DNA of 64,000 bases from Capitella teleta (Eukaryota > Annelida > Polychaeta > Capitellidae), in contig KB304303.1 in the NCBI GenBank assembly GCA_000328365.1, forward strand, positions 1 to 64,000. Direction: 5' to 3'. The position numbers and the translations under genes are program-made. Below the pieces are notes generated by a model, which was not told where the DNA came from, did not search any database, and saw only the letters and a program-made list of their open reading frames with translations. This document shows positions 46,201-61,200 of the stretch, piece by piece (position 1 is the first letter of the stretch; each line of letters begins with the position of its first letter).

Positions 46201-49200
46201 ATCTTACACAATAAAAACATACTGCCACCGAAGTGAAACATGCAAAAAATTACATAATAAAGACAGTGAGACAAAAACAGAGTAACATACACACACACAC
46301 CCTGCCCTACAATGCCTGCTGACATGTGGTACACTCCCTTCCCCCCAAATAAATTAAGTACATACATCTCTCGCAGATAAACGTGTAGGTTGATCAGTGA
46401 AGGTATATGGCAAAGACATGACTGTACATAAACACACAAAAAGGTAGCAGTACTGATCAAGTGTGGAGTTGCCCCAGACACACATACATTACACAGGGTC
46501 ACACTGAAAACACGGAAGGAAAAAGAAGCCTCTGCAACCATGCTTAAGTAAGTATAAGGCAACGCCCTGCGAGTATGCAACCAAGCAAGTGCTGCGATGT
46601 GCATCCGAGGTGTTGCTACCTGAGGAATCAAGGCGCATGCAATGCCAAACAGTCACCAATTGCAGAGAGTCAGATAGAGAGACAGAGGAGAAAGATTACA
46701 TAATGCTACCAGCCACCAGACAAGAGGTTGCAGCGGCGGCAGCATTATGGGGCATGACGAGTACCATATACTTGATCAACCGTAAACATAGAAGTAAAAA
46801 TAATGCTGCTGCTGATGATGATGATGATGATGATGATGTGGTAACCAAAGAAACAGAAGAAGATGAAAAAAAAGGAAGAGGAGGAGGAGGAGGGGGAGGA
46901 GGGGTGGCGGATGTCGCTGAGTGGTAACACAACATTGAATTGAGAACAACACTTGCTTTTCCTGCGTTTGTTCACTTGCATTTCTCGGTTCATAGCAGCT
47001 GAAATGTGCGCAAGGACAAATAGCTAAGTATCATGTCTTGGAGTTTAGCGAAAAACACAACTAAAAGATGAATAGCAAAGAAAAAAAAAATCGTGCTTTT
47101 ATGCGGTGTATTTCAAACTAATGAACATTCAACAATTTTCCATTTACACTGTTTCAGTGAGCTCATTAATTTTTTCAAAGAATTTATACAAAACCGAATA
47201 TACAGGAAAGCGAGACATGGAGAAAGAAACCTACAGACGAAAATATGAATTAATTCCACTTTGGGATTAATTGAAAGCAGACAGGAGAGAAACTTTGTTT
47301 TGTTGTTGTTGAAATCTTTGTTGGTTTAGAGAGAATGGCGAGGTGTGTTGGACGGTAAGCTTGCACACTTGACCTCAGTCCAAACTGGCCTGAGGTCAAG
47401 ACCGTGAACAAGCTGCGCGTCACTTTGGCGAGACAGTGCTTCAAATCAGTTGATCACTGAGAAGCGAAGACGAGTGAGAAAGAAATACAAGAAAAAGCTT
47501 TTGAGAATACTGCACAGAGTGAATAATATATGTCTTCACAAAGACGCATGCAAATTACTGGCTACAAATGATTCAACATGAACTAACGAAAAAAAAGTAG
47601 TGCTGAAAACACATCCTCGTTTGATACGTGAAGAAGTAATTTGTTTTAAATTACAGAAGTGTTGTAAATCTGTACAGCTAAATATTTACTCACCATCGAG
47701 GAACACAGGTAGCGTCTCATCTTCGCTGATTAAGACCGGATAAGCAGGATCTAAAGAAGCAAGAGTTGAAGAAACAAAATAAATGAAATGTGCTGCCATC
47801 TAATAAACAATGGTTATGAAGAGGAGGCTTACGGATGCATCTTTGTTCACTGCCACCATGGCAAGGCTGAACGGCATACATTGATTGAGGGCATCTCTCG
47901 CATTCTACAGCATAGCATATTATATCATATTTTGATATTGTTTCTCTTAATACCTGAGCATTTTCTGTCTTCGTTATTTGAGCAGGGACTGCTTTCATAA
48001 TGACCAACTGAGCAACTTGCACTGCATTCTGGAGGGAGCAGTGGTCAGTGCTGGCTTTGGTCATTCTAGATGATGATACTCACTGACGCAGGAGAGCCCT
48101 TGGTGGAAGTGAGACGGCGGGCAATGGCACACGTGACCTCCGTCGGTGTTTTCGCACCGGGAAGATGCCGGACAAGCATTCTCAAGTACATCACACTCGT
48201 TCGTATCTATAAAAGGACGTCTGTCCACAATGTCCCAACTAAAAAGCACACCCACTGACCAACACAGAAGCCATCATGCTTGGAGTAACCACGTTCACAG
48301 ACGCATTTCTTATGACTCGACGCTTCTCCGACGTCACAACCAACTAGACGCTGATAGTGAGCACGAGGACACACGTCTTCTGTTCTGCACGGTTTAGATA
48401 ACACGTGCCGCACCTCATCGAGGTCTGTTGCCATTTGTTATTGCTTGCACCATTACACATTACACAGCGATCAACATACCTAGCATCTGTACCTTGGAAT
48501 TATTCTTCTGGTGCCAGGCACTGTCATCAACCAGATTATAAAACTGTTTGTTCTGGAAAACTCGTACATATTCTGGAAGATAAAAAGAGGACATTGTGCA
48601 AAGCGGGGATTAATGCAAAGTGATCAATAAACAAGATAGGAATCTGCAACACGACAAATTGGTCTGGTTTGTGTGTAAGTAAATAGCGTGGAATTGTCGC
48701 TTTTGCGGCCTTGCTGGCTGTAGTCTAGATCTGGCGTCTGCTACAGCTGTAACGAACGTAATTGCGTGTTGCGAATGCTACCATCAACGCTGACCGTATT
48801 ACAGCATGACTAATGCGAGCAATAGTCTCTAGCCATGAATCGTGCAAAGCTCATTAAATGTCGCCATCGCGAGATCACCTACTGAAGTTGACAATTGGAG
48901 GCATGGTCAGCACGATGTTGACACCTTTGTCCATGGAACAAGTCGCAGCATACACGACAGACAGAGTGGCCACGAGTGAAAATGTAACCAGGGTATTCTT
49001 GTACATGCCCCTTGGTAGAGTTGCTCCTCCTCCTCCTTCTCCTCCATGACTATTTGGCTGCTGGAAGCTCTCCTCCGCCTGAATCGAGGATACATATTAT
49101 TTAGGTTATTGCTTGGTAGTTATTTCGCTTACATCAGGAGGATCTGGTAGATTGGATGGATACGGGGGCAGAGGAGGTGACGGAGGACATGAAACTGCTC

Positions 49201-52200
49201 TACTGCTCTCCAGGGAGTCCCCTCTTTTCATGGATCCAAGACGTTGCAGCGTCGAGGACGAGCTTGGAGGAGGTCTTGGCAAGGTGCCATCCTGAAAGAC
49301 ATTGAAAGAGACGTATTGTATATTGCAAGTGTGACCAAGTGGACGATCGCAACGGTTTGATTGTACAATTACAGCATTGCACCGGTCAAAGGGTGGTCCT
49401 AAATCCGCTTGCAAAGAATCCAATGATAATTAGACAGTCGTTACTGGGCATTGGCATGTTGTAAATAGCGAGGTGCATGGCTAGACGGGAGCAAGGCTAG
49501 CGGAGAGCCATGACCCCATTCAATTTTATAGGAGGACGTCGCATGTCACGAATTGAACGGAGGTCATTTGGCAGAGCCATAAGAGAGCCTTACTGGAAGA
49601 TGGTTCTCGTGGGCACGGCTTTTTATCCATCCGAATGGGACGCTAACTTCGTCCCCGTTGGGATGCTATACTTATTGTGGTGTTATTGGATGACGGTGTT
49701 TGCAGGGGAAATGGCTGTTTGTGTAGGCAGATCAGGAATGGTGGCGCAAGATCGGAAAATGCATTGTGCATCTTGCTTTTCATGTGGATTATGTCAACGT
49801 TTGATTTTGCCTGCTAACTTCCTGAGGAACGCCCCTCGAGAAATGAATAAGTAATGTGAAAAATGTTCTATGGCATTTAATTTGATTACACGATTCAAGC
49901 CATTGACATTCTCGATTTCCCTTTCTTATGTTTTTTTTCATAGACTATGATATATTATTTTGTAAGTCAATGAACGTCAATAAGATTTTGTCAATGAGGA
50001 TAAATTGCAGTAATCAATTTATCTATAGGTCATTGATTTTTTTCTCCTTTTCCATTCACAGCATGGGCACGAGAGTTGGAAATAGAAAGAAAGACTACTG
50101 AATTTTGAAGATAATTTCAAGCTCAAAAGATGAATTCGAAAAAGGGATACGCATTATTACTGACAGTCAATTTGGGGTTTTACGGCTCCAACACTTGGTG
50201 TATGGGCTTTAGAATGAGAACACAAGCAATCTACCTATACTGGTACACGAATGAGGCACTGGACGTAATTAATGACCCTCATGCCCACATACCTACCCGT
50301 GTATATGTATTGTGATTCGTGAATATCTCTTCATGTATATCATTCCTCCGATTAATTAACTAGAACTAGATGAAAAAAATAAATGCTATATAAAACAAGA
50401 TCCAATTTGGAAATAAGAACACCAAATAACCCTTAATTCATCCAATTCTCTGCATAATAATGATAATAATCATCATATCCACAATACTGCAGTATCTCAT
50501 TCTTCAGATTTACTCTATCATTTAGAATAACCCGGAAATATCTCAGGGTTAACGTTACCTTGTGTATTCTGCTCGTTAACCTGATAACGAAGATCACAAC
50601 TAAGATAATAGCGAGTGCAGAGGAGCAAACATAGGATACGGGAGAAAATCTCTTCCGAAGTCACAGACGAGAAGAATCTGAGATCAATGCGAGGTCGATT
50701 TGAAAGTCTTATCAGGCGATAGTCATTCATGCCATGCGTCCTCTTCAGATGTCGCATGAATGGTGAAGAAATTTCCTCTGCGCTCAGCAAATCATTTGAG
50801 GGACAGACCATTGATACAGGGCAAGGGTCAGCCAATGCTAGTAGGTCAAACTCAGTGATAGCCCTCACCATATGAATTGCCTCAACGCAAGATTGTTTGA
50901 TTGAACATATTATGGCTCGATTAATTAGACAGTCGTATTATATGACAAACCAATTGAATATGCAGTTGGTGTGTATTGCATTAGCAAGGTTTCGTGCGTC
51001 GTATGCAGTGGGTTCAACCCAGGCACCAATGCCTTGTCGAAAGAGAACAAGAGATTCGGTGAGCGCAATGCTTTCAGCCTTGGAGACCAAAGAAGGCCAC
51101 AGCTGGCAATATCCAATCTGTTTTCAATCCACGTTTAGTAGAAAAAAATCGCATGACATCTTAATTTCCATTAGAGATATTTTATCATTTCCAAGTATTT
51201 GATAAAATAGGAGTTCATTGTCAAATGAAGGTAATTAATGCGAGGGATAATCAATAGAGTAACCTTTTATTAGTTTAAACTCAAGCAATTGTATCTATTA
51301 ATGGCAATATAAGTTTGATACGATAGGGAGCATTGTAAGGGTTAAAACAGAGTAGGACTAGTTTCATACTTTCATTAGTATGAGTGCTAATTCGGCTGTT
51401 TAATTGAGACACCACAAACCCCCCGTATATATTATGAGTTTGAGCACTGGTTGGCAAGTTGTTGCACAAGAACGTCACAGAGGAGTGCTGTGGCGTGCTG
51501 CGTGTCATCGTATACGCAGGATTTAAGCAAAAATGCCGCAACCTCTGCTGCATACCCAAGTCTAGACATAACAATGGTGGATTGTATAATCCAGTCTCTG
51601 CATCATCAGCACTGGGTTCACTGATGCGGAAATTGCATCAACCATTAAAGCACTTTTTCGATCAGGGAGAAGCGCGTGCTTAACCTGATTACAAAGCAAG
51701 GAGTAAAGAGAGACGCCGCGCAACAAAGCAGGCGCCTAGCTGGTCTATAATAAAGGCAACCTTGGTGTCCTGCTATAATATGTCCTGTTCTATACAAGCA
51801 TATACAAGACTCAGAAGATGCAGCCAGATCGAGGACCAGATTGAGAGATGAGCTTGGATCTCCTGATCAACCGATCCTAATGGGATGAAAACTACAGCGT
51901 GGCTCAAATGTGCCTAATCTTCTATCATCCAAGTGTAAGATTAGTGGAGAAACCGACATTTCTCAGAATCTGGGGTGTTTTTCGTCTTTCATTCAAAACT
52001 ACATGACATTGACATGAAGTACTCTGTGTGCGCAAGGACTTTTTGCCTTTCTGCGTGGTGGGTGATGATACACCAGCTGGGGACGCATGGATTATGATTT
52101 ATAATTTAGGGTGCTGTAATGGCGGCTGCAAGAAACGCCGAGCAACGGAGGAGAAGGAGGAGGCATGTCGCGGGGGATTTCACGGGATGAGAGGATCTGC

Positions 52201-55200
52201 AGTGCGGGCTCAATTAAATGAATCTCCCAGCAGCCGTAGATCCCGGATCCTTAAGGAGTCCGTGAATAATTGAAGGGATACAAGTGGAAAGGCACACGTA
52301 GTTTACACGTCGCACCACGAGCAGTTGCATCACCTCTTCCCGGAGGATGCTGAAAAAACCTAGCATCCTCTCTTGCTGCAAAAATAAAAATAAAAATTAA
52401 TCCTCCTTTTTATGACGCTTGGTTTTTGCTGATAAGTTCACAGAGCGGATTCTTCTCAAAAGAAGAACAAATTGGACACGTTTTTTTTTATATTGTTATA
52501 CAGTAGAATTGGAGGCTTGATTGAAGTTAACATCCCAAGATGGTTGTGTGACCCTTTGATCCAGGTCAAGGGCAGTGATCGAGATCGCTGATTGGTTAAT
52601 GCAATCTTTAGACCGGGTTTAATTTCGGCGTTGGGGAAAAACGAGATTCTCGGAGTCAAAGACGCGAGTAACAGTGGGTTGCAGGGAAACCTCTGAGAGT
52701 GCATTGCGATGCCGAATAGAGCAGGATAATTCGATAGAGCAGCGACCCAGGATTGTGCCAACGATCCGGTGGAAGGCTGCAAGAAAAGGCAGCCGGACAG
52801 ACATCCATTGGGCGCATACGCAGCTGCTGTAGTGTCCTCAATGGAGCCGAGTAAAAAGCCGCATCCACAAATGAATTTGATTTTGGTCTGAGCTTCTGAG
52901 GGAGGGAAGGAAGGTGCGCGTTGCTGCGTTGGTTTTGTTAGCTCAGAGATAATCACATTATAAGCAGCTGTAAGTAAGGGCAGATAAAGGCAAGCGCACT
53001 ATCGATCAGAACACTCGGGGCATCCGGATAGGAGAGTTAGCCCGCTAATCAAGACGGCTCTTCGTCCAAAGAAAGAATGGTAAGGTTAAGCATGGGTGCC
53101 ATCCATCTAGATGCAAATCTCAGAGAATCATTGCAAGTGAAATCCCGACTTCGTGGAAAAATGTAACCCAGTTAGAAGGGTCAATTGGAGAATCAGAAAC
53201 GTCATCAAACACTGTTGTGGAGATGAATTGCTATCAAACTGCACATGTGTCATTTATTTTACAAAACATTCTCACACAAAGGAATAAAATCGTGCCTCGG
53301 ACTGAAAGGGTGCGTCTCGTAATACTAATGAACAGGCATACATGTTTGCATTCTCATAAAGAGTAAAAAAAGCTTTGATATTCAGGTGGCGTGATGATCT
53401 TTGCGGCACCTGAGGCTGCATGACACAAACAGCTCACCTTTCCTCGATTTACACTTTTTAGGCCTTTGTTAGATTCATGTTTACGGGATGAAGGAGTGGA
53501 TGAAATGTGAGAAGTTGATGGAATTAATCAAGAGGCGAGATGAGTGATGAATCGGTCACCTGAGACTGATGTATTCATTGAGATGACCCCTCTGAGGTGA
53601 ATGACACGGCGACATCAATCGAAGGCGTCCCTCTCGCTTTGATTTCATATGAATCTTACATCATTCATCATTCATCACTTCACAGTCAAACTTTCTGAGA
53701 CTTCATCTTTTAGCTTTATATTATTTACATAAGACTTTGTTTCATCCAACTGTAAAAGACGTCTGAATTAAAAAAGAGCGTGACCAGAGCAAAGGAACAG
53801 AGATTAGAATTTATGCCTGAGAGGGTTATTGAAGTTATTTCCTCGTCTTTCTCGATTGGCTAGCTAAGCGAGTGCACAACAGCTAAACGCAATGATCCGT
53901 TGGAACACGAAGGGACGAGTCGACTGCTTTAGATTGATCAGAGTTCGAGGTTTATGAGGCAAAATCAATGCCCTTGCTGCTCCTCCAGGGAATCACAGGA
54001 ATGCCATGGTGCTGCATTGACACCGTAATCAAGCGATTCAGTGTTTTCCGCCCACTAAACATTCGCTTTGTGTGTTCCGGGAAATTGGCTTGGAGACACT
54101 TGGAGTACGTGGTGTAGTTTTGAGAATTTTTGAGTTTGCAAGCTCTTAAGAGACATTTCAGTTTGTGGATGTTTTGTTTGAAAGCAAATTAGATCTCATA
54201 CACAGGTGCGCGTATAGAACACAGCACATGCAATGCACACCCATACACGCAATACACACCCATTATACACACGCGTTGCATTCCATCAGAAGGGGACAAC
54301 AGGGTGCCCAATGCCGTGTTTATCTGTCCACATTGTCTGCAAATGGAATGAAGCGCCTAACAGGAAGCATAAGTCATGAAATTTGCATAATTAGTTCTAC
54401 AGGGAACCGTTATATTCCAAACTATTCAGCCCATGCAAGATCCTTGTAGACTCATATACCGTATATTGGAAAAGCTCACAGGGAACAACCCAGAATGGCC
54501 TCTCAAAGATTTCGCAGGAAACCCAGAGTGCAAGATCGTGTTGCGTGTTCCATGGTGGCGCATGTACGTGGTGATACTTCTTCAAGAACTCGAACCTTTT
54601 GAAGTAGACTTCTTGATAACCCCAGGAAGGCATAACTGATACAAAGGGGGTAGTAGAATGACAATATGCTAGGGTAGCAAGGATCACGGACGGACCTCAT
54701 GCGGTAAACATGTCGACCAGCAAACAAAGTCGCCTGCCGACCAGCTGCAACCACAAATGAATTCCTCCTGATGTGCGGGCTGGTGCCTCATTCCAAGCAA
54801 CAATGCTAAACAGTGCCAAATTCCAGGCAGGAATTAATTTCCAGAATTGAATTTGGCGCGTGCATAGTTCGATTGGACGACGTGGAAGTCCTTGGGAGAC
54901 TGCCTGTTTGTCTGTGAGGAGAACACTTCGGTGCCCGATTGACCCCAACGCAAACTCCCCGAGTGACCGACAATGAAGCGAAATTCATCAGGCGATCTCC
55001 AGATACTGAATAGCGCTCTCAGATGGGAAGCTTACGGAGCATATATTCGAATGGCCCACTTGACTATGCAGAGGCACAAGCAGGGCAAATGAAGCTCTTT
55101 TGTATATCGCTCTGATTTTTATCTCATCCTCTGCGATCCTCTTCTGAGATAATGAAAGCCTCGCCACCCTCTTCCCTGCCTCTTCGCCCAAAGGAGGTCA

Positions 55201-58200
55201 GTTAGGGGCAGATTTTGTAGCACTTTTGTAGTGATCCAATGAAGACTTTGCACCGACACAGACGACCCATCAAAGTCATGACTACTGCATGCATGTCTTG
55301 GGATATAACTGTATCTAGCCTCGCCTTGTTCAGTAATAAACTCATCTTCCTTATACAACAAACGGAATGAACATATATAGCAAATGATGTAATATTAAAG
55401 AACTTGAAAAGAGCCCGTTTCATCCGATTCGACAGAAACACAAGACAGTCGAGGATAATAGGGGGCGGCCGCAACATAAAAACTACCTCCTTGAATAATA
55501 GATGCGTATAAGACGGAGATGCGGGGACCGACGGTGGGCGAAACGGATGACGTTTACGACGCCAGTGAGGAAGTTTAGCCGAGGTGCCTCCTTGCAATAT
55601 TAATACCACAAAACATAGCTATATCACTGGTCAGCTCGACTCTGCACACATACAGGTTGTGTATATCTGGCGAACATGCAATATCTCATGCCGAGGTCAC
55701 GCATATCGGTTGCTATAATGCATGGTGCAGAGAGTGCAGGAAGGGCGACACCAACCAGATGTATGCAATAAAAACCCGCTAAATCTTCAGCCCCCGAAAA
55801 GCCCTCAGCAAACAGATTTGCTGGTTGATCTTGGCCAAAAGGAAAGCAACGGAGAGGGCGAAAGAAAGTGACACTAAGACGCCGCAATCCTCCGTTTAAT
55901 GTCGCTCTTGGTCGTCCTAATTCCCAACTACACTAAGACAAATGTCCCTCTGATTTCGCCCGGCTGCTTGGGCATGCTGCCCTCAAATGTAGTACGCTCA
56001 TTGCTCGGGACATTCCCATTCGACTCGATTGCCCCAAGAGTCGTGCTGACCAACCTATCTTCATTGCGAGCCATTCTCCGTGATATTCCTCGGCTCACAG
56101 TTTGGCTTTCGGCCGCTGACGACAAATTGCTTGCGGAAGGAATATGAAGCAGCATCACATAGGCCGACACCATGACACCTGTCTCGCTAATTTCAATGCA
56201 ATAGTGTTTGATTTCTCGAAAATTCCTATAACTTAGACCAGACGTTGCTCATTCGTATGCTAATCGGAATGCTGACCAAATTCTGCGACTGCGCACTGTG
56301 GATCAGAGAGTAGAGTCATTGGTGTCAAGGAGTATGCCCGCCGACGAATATGCATGAGGCTCTTATCTTTACAACGCAATGAAAACAATTTGATTGTTCA
56401 TTGGAGATGCGTGCCTGTTATCATTCGGTCTCCCTAGCCCCTCACACGGTGATATTATATGCTGAATATCAATCCACTTAGAAAAGGGAAGATTTCTAAC
56501 ACAACATCGACAGGTACAGCACATTTTCATCATGGCTTTTAAGCATTGTCACTGCATTGATTGTTGAGGCCCATTATGACCGGCCTTGGCATGTGTTTGA
56601 ATGGCCTTACCTGGTTGACAATCAGGCGGCGATTCTGTGTCGGAGTGTGGCTTCGGTGGGAGATTTGAGTTCCTGAAAAGAAGAAAGGTTGACATTGAAG
56701 ACAGTTGATATCATTAAAAGAAGCGAATATGATCAGACATCTCATTGGCAGTGAGTTAGATTAATCCTGATGCCATGTGGGCCCATCAGCGGTGCCACAT
56801 ATCAAAGGGGAGCTGGGTAACTCAATAAAAAGCGAGTCATAAGGTTGGCATCACATTCTGGCCACTGGGCAGCCTGTTTTGGGAAATTAGAGACGAGCGA
56901 CGAGGGAACTGAGGCGATCCATCACCTTTATCAAAGGCTTGGCCTCATCTAATGAAGCTCAGAACAAATAACGCCCAGCTGCAATAATACAAATGATGCA
57001 TTTGACTAACATGGTAAATATTCATTTAGACCTTAGATTGATCGATATGCTATTTTTCCTTCTTCTGATCGTTGTATTTCGATAATAAATTGAAATTAAA
57101 TAATTATGTTTTATGTTCCAGGCACATAATCCTGAAATACATTTTTTGTGTGTTATGGTATTATACTAATTGTTTTCCGTTTGCCGTTTGCCCACTTGAA
57201 CCATGTGATCAGAATCCGCTTGAGGGAATGAAAAAAAAAAGAGAGAGAAAAAGAGAAGAAACCTGATGGCAATCAGTGCGAGATCGTTACTGCGATGGTA
57301 TCGACCGAGTGTCGCGACACTCTGCCCTGATGCATCGCGTCTCGGCTCGAATCCCGGACTTACAAGCACACTCAAGTGGAAACAACGACGCCCCCCACAT
57401 AAGTGATTCCCTCTTGATGCGTGCACGGTGGCATGCGGTCTGATGCTGATGCAGCCGAGCAGACAGTTCACCTGACGCCTAGAGCGATGCCGTCGATTTC
57501 GCCGCTGATCCTCTCATGATTAACGCGCAATGAACAGCGGCTTAGGCTAGAGTCGGTGCTCTAATAGAAGCTGTTGCTTTGCGGACGCCTCTCCCACTCT
57601 TGGTCTGCAAACACCAGGGACGTCATTTGGCGATGCCGCGCTTTTTTTCTCCAGCTACCCATTCATGTCAACTCAATCACACCCCAATCTGTCCATGGGT
57701 TGAACAGGCAAAGAGCACAGAAGGCCAAGAATAGTCTGTGGGCCATATTGACTTGGTCTGAGGTCGTAAAAACAACAGAGGAAAACACGGTAAACGTTTC
57801 CTTGTGGTGGCGTAAACTAAACGAAGGACAAACAATAACGACCACTGCACCTTTGTTGGATGAATGAGCGGCCGGCAACAGTTGTCAATAACGAACTCAG
57901 GTGCGTTAACGTTACGCAATAAAGACCCGCGTCCTTGTAATTTAGACATTGACAAACCACAGACAAAAGAAACAGACACACAAACGCCATTGTGATGTAG
58001 ATATAGAAGAATGGTGAGCATAGCAAGCGAGCAGCGCCCCGTAGCGGCACGGGACATGGACAATTAAACTAAGACCACGAATGAAGAAGCATGACTTGCT
58101 ATTGCAGAGGCAAAGGATGTAGCAGAAGCTACTATAGGAGGCAATTGGGCAGGCGACGGAGGAAAAGGGAGCTGCTTCCAAGAAAAGCTGATCAGGTTTA

Positions 58201-61200
58201 ATAGCCTGGAAATCAAGCACAGACCATGAGTGTGAGGAGGAGGTCGTGTTCATTTCCTAGAACTATGATATGGCCGAGCACACACGGATTGAATAATTGT
58301 GAATGCATCTCACCTAAGGAGGCTTGTGAGGCAAGCGACGATCTGGAGCCATGTCGACGTGGAGGGGTGGACGGGTGTTTTCGGTGGTAGATCCAGATGG
58401 TGACGATGACGAAGGCTAGGAGGAAGGCAACGGCTATTGCACCCCCGATGATGGTCACAAAACTGGTTGGCATGTCATGGAAATCCTGCAGGAAGAAGAG
58501 GAAAAAAAGTTTTCTCATTTCATGGCGGATTCATGCAACTTTGTCATTAAAAGGGTATCATAGAGCGATAAATCACTATCTCGCTCATTTACCAAAGGCG
58601 ACATGGTATTACCCTCACGAGGGCAACGACTCGATATGACAAATATGAGAGGCTTCCGTGATGCTGTCAAGACAGCGCAGGATCCAAAAGGAGATGAAAT
58701 GGATCCGAGGACCATAGAGGAAAATCATGGACAATTTGAGACTCCGTCCATTGTCAGAGTTTGGAAAGTGGATATCTTTTCTTAGAGTCACGGGGAGCTA
58801 TTGGTAGGAGGGAAACAATTGCGACAAAAGTGATATGGCACCGCGGGGGAGCAGTGCAGAAGCCAACGTTACCGATTGTTATAATTGTGTGACATTGACA
58901 GGGCAATGCTAAGCAGCATTAGGATATGCAAATTATATTTTCAAAGCAGACAATCGTGTCGTGCTCAGTCTGGGTTATTACAACCGAAGATACATTGTCA
59001 TGAGATGTCTCTTCTTCTAAAATGGAGCCAGGAAAGGGCAAGTGCTTTCATGATGTTGATGATACCTAACACCTTCGTGTGAGGGTGGTGTTCGCGAGAG
59101 GCATGAGCGATTGTTTGCTTGCCAATGCACCGCTTTGTTCTCGCCTGCTCTCAATGGAACACATGCCATCAGAACGAATGGCGGTTAGCAAAACAGATGC
59201 CAACACTCCAAAGAATAAACGTATTAAACAATAAGCCCAACGATAATATGAGACAATATGCCTGTCAGTTTGGGCGTTCCATCACTCGCGCGTCTCTGAT
59301 CCGCATTTTCAACGAAAGCGATTGTTTTTCACGCGCCGTACATGTCGTCAAAGCCTGCACAGACGCGTGAGAATACTATTACTCTGATTACAAACGGATG
59401 CGCGTGAAACCGGATGAACCCTGGCGCAACTTCACAGGTTAGATGAACCATTGTCACGAAGCCGGAGCGGATCATTTCCGATGGAGATCCCAGATGTAAT
59501 TAATGGCTGTGATGGGAATGATATAATTGACGGATGACCTTGAAGCTGAGTGATAGAAAGTCGACTTCCATCTGTTGTATGCTAATGTTCGTAGCATCAA
59601 TGCTAAATAACGGAATTGTTTGTGACAGGCTAAACCAACATTGGAAGGAAGTAAACATGAGTGGGCTGGTATGACAGGGGAAGGCTATAAACTGTGGAAA
59701 CGATATAATGTATGGTCGACAAGAAGCCGACATTAATAAGTGAACAGGAGAAACCTTGCCCTCTACCCTCGTCTGCCCAGACCACTGTCCACCAAAGGGT
59801 CCACGGCAGCTGATAAATATTAATAGAACACTAACACTCCGTGGGGTAAGCATCTACAAAAAAAAAAAAAGGGGTGGGTATAGAATAGTCATACGTGTGT
59901 ACATATCCAATCTACTCACTCTGAGCTCGGTTTAGTGAACGATTTTTGTGGACGGTGTTCGGAATGACAAGCAATTACCTGGGGACCTAATTCTAAATTA
60001 TTTCAGAACTTGCAGAAGCTTCAGCGTAATCTAATTATCGATTGCTGTGTTCAGTTATGCATATTTGTACTACACATAAAAGGTGTTGGCTATAATTATT
60101 CAGCATATCCAAAGATTCTATGACACGTATTATGACTATTTTTGTGTTCCAGCGAATCAGAGATCGACTCAGAAAGCATTGCTTATGGCGACCTCGACCA
60201 GGTGGCGTCTGAGTTACGACGAAATGATCAACGGGCAGAGATCAAGATCAGTAGATCTTTGCAGTTTCTAAAAGTTTCGAAACCGATTGAAATCAATGTA
60301 AGCCTGATTTTATCCCTATTTGCCCTGGGAGTAAATTGACTGGATAAAAAAAGATGAGAAAAAAAAAAAAAAAAAAAAAGGAGAAAAGAAAACCTATAGC
60401 GCGATTCCGAGAATTTCTCCTCGCGTATAGATTTACTTGATTAGGTGACTTATAATTGTATTAAACTGATCAAACGATTACCAATTAAAAGATGCCCGGT
60501 AAAGAGTCTCATTCATCACTTAAGACGGATTGCTTGGCACTTCGATACAAGATATTGGCGCATGCATGACGCCGGAAAGGGAATCCCTCAAGATAGCCGC
60601 GCATTTCGATGAGCCGATACTATCTGGCGAAATAATTCGATTTGGTTTTATGGAATGCTAACAAACGGATTCACCGATCACAATTTGCTGCAACTGTAGG
60701 ATCTACGTATGTCTAAGTGCATTTGAACTATGTCTGAAACGTTGTTCCATTTGGTTTTATTGTTTTGTTTTATTATTGCATAGACATCCATAGAGAGACA
60801 GTGAAATATTCTCCTATACTGAGGTCAATAATATCAAGAAAGAATCCCGAGAATCACAAAAACAACCGAAGCATGGTTACGTAAATTCAATGATGTTTTA
60901 TTTGTAATACGACGAAAACATCCCTCAGGCACCCACGTGACTTCGGCGCTTCTGAGAATTCGAATTTCTATGTTTTATTTTCTCTCCTAGGGTAATGGTT
61001 AAAATAATTTGCGAGTTCCTTGCTTTCAGAGTAGAGGCCTAATATTCTGCTTATTCACACGAATTACACCATTATCGGTCTAATTTCTAAATTATTATGT
61101 ATTCCTCATCAGATAATTATTATTACCATCACCACAGTGGTTGCCAAACAATTACCCCATGTAATCATATACGGCACGGCAAGCGACACCAATGTACTCG

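Noticed and set aside
46071-46631. 186-codon minus-strand ORF, hydrophobic
   Set aside because: It lies in an intron of the large gene and overlaps an assembled exon in another frame; its low-complexity sequence explains the length.
49510-49854. 114-codon + strand ORF antisense within an intron
   Set aside because: No family resemblance or promoter; treated as chance.
50176-50191. Fourth SINE copy
   Set aside because: Only about 16 bp match the SINE 3' end; too short to support.
52456-52956. 166-codon minus-strand ORF
   Set aside because: Intronic, no domain recognised, and no partner exon in phase.
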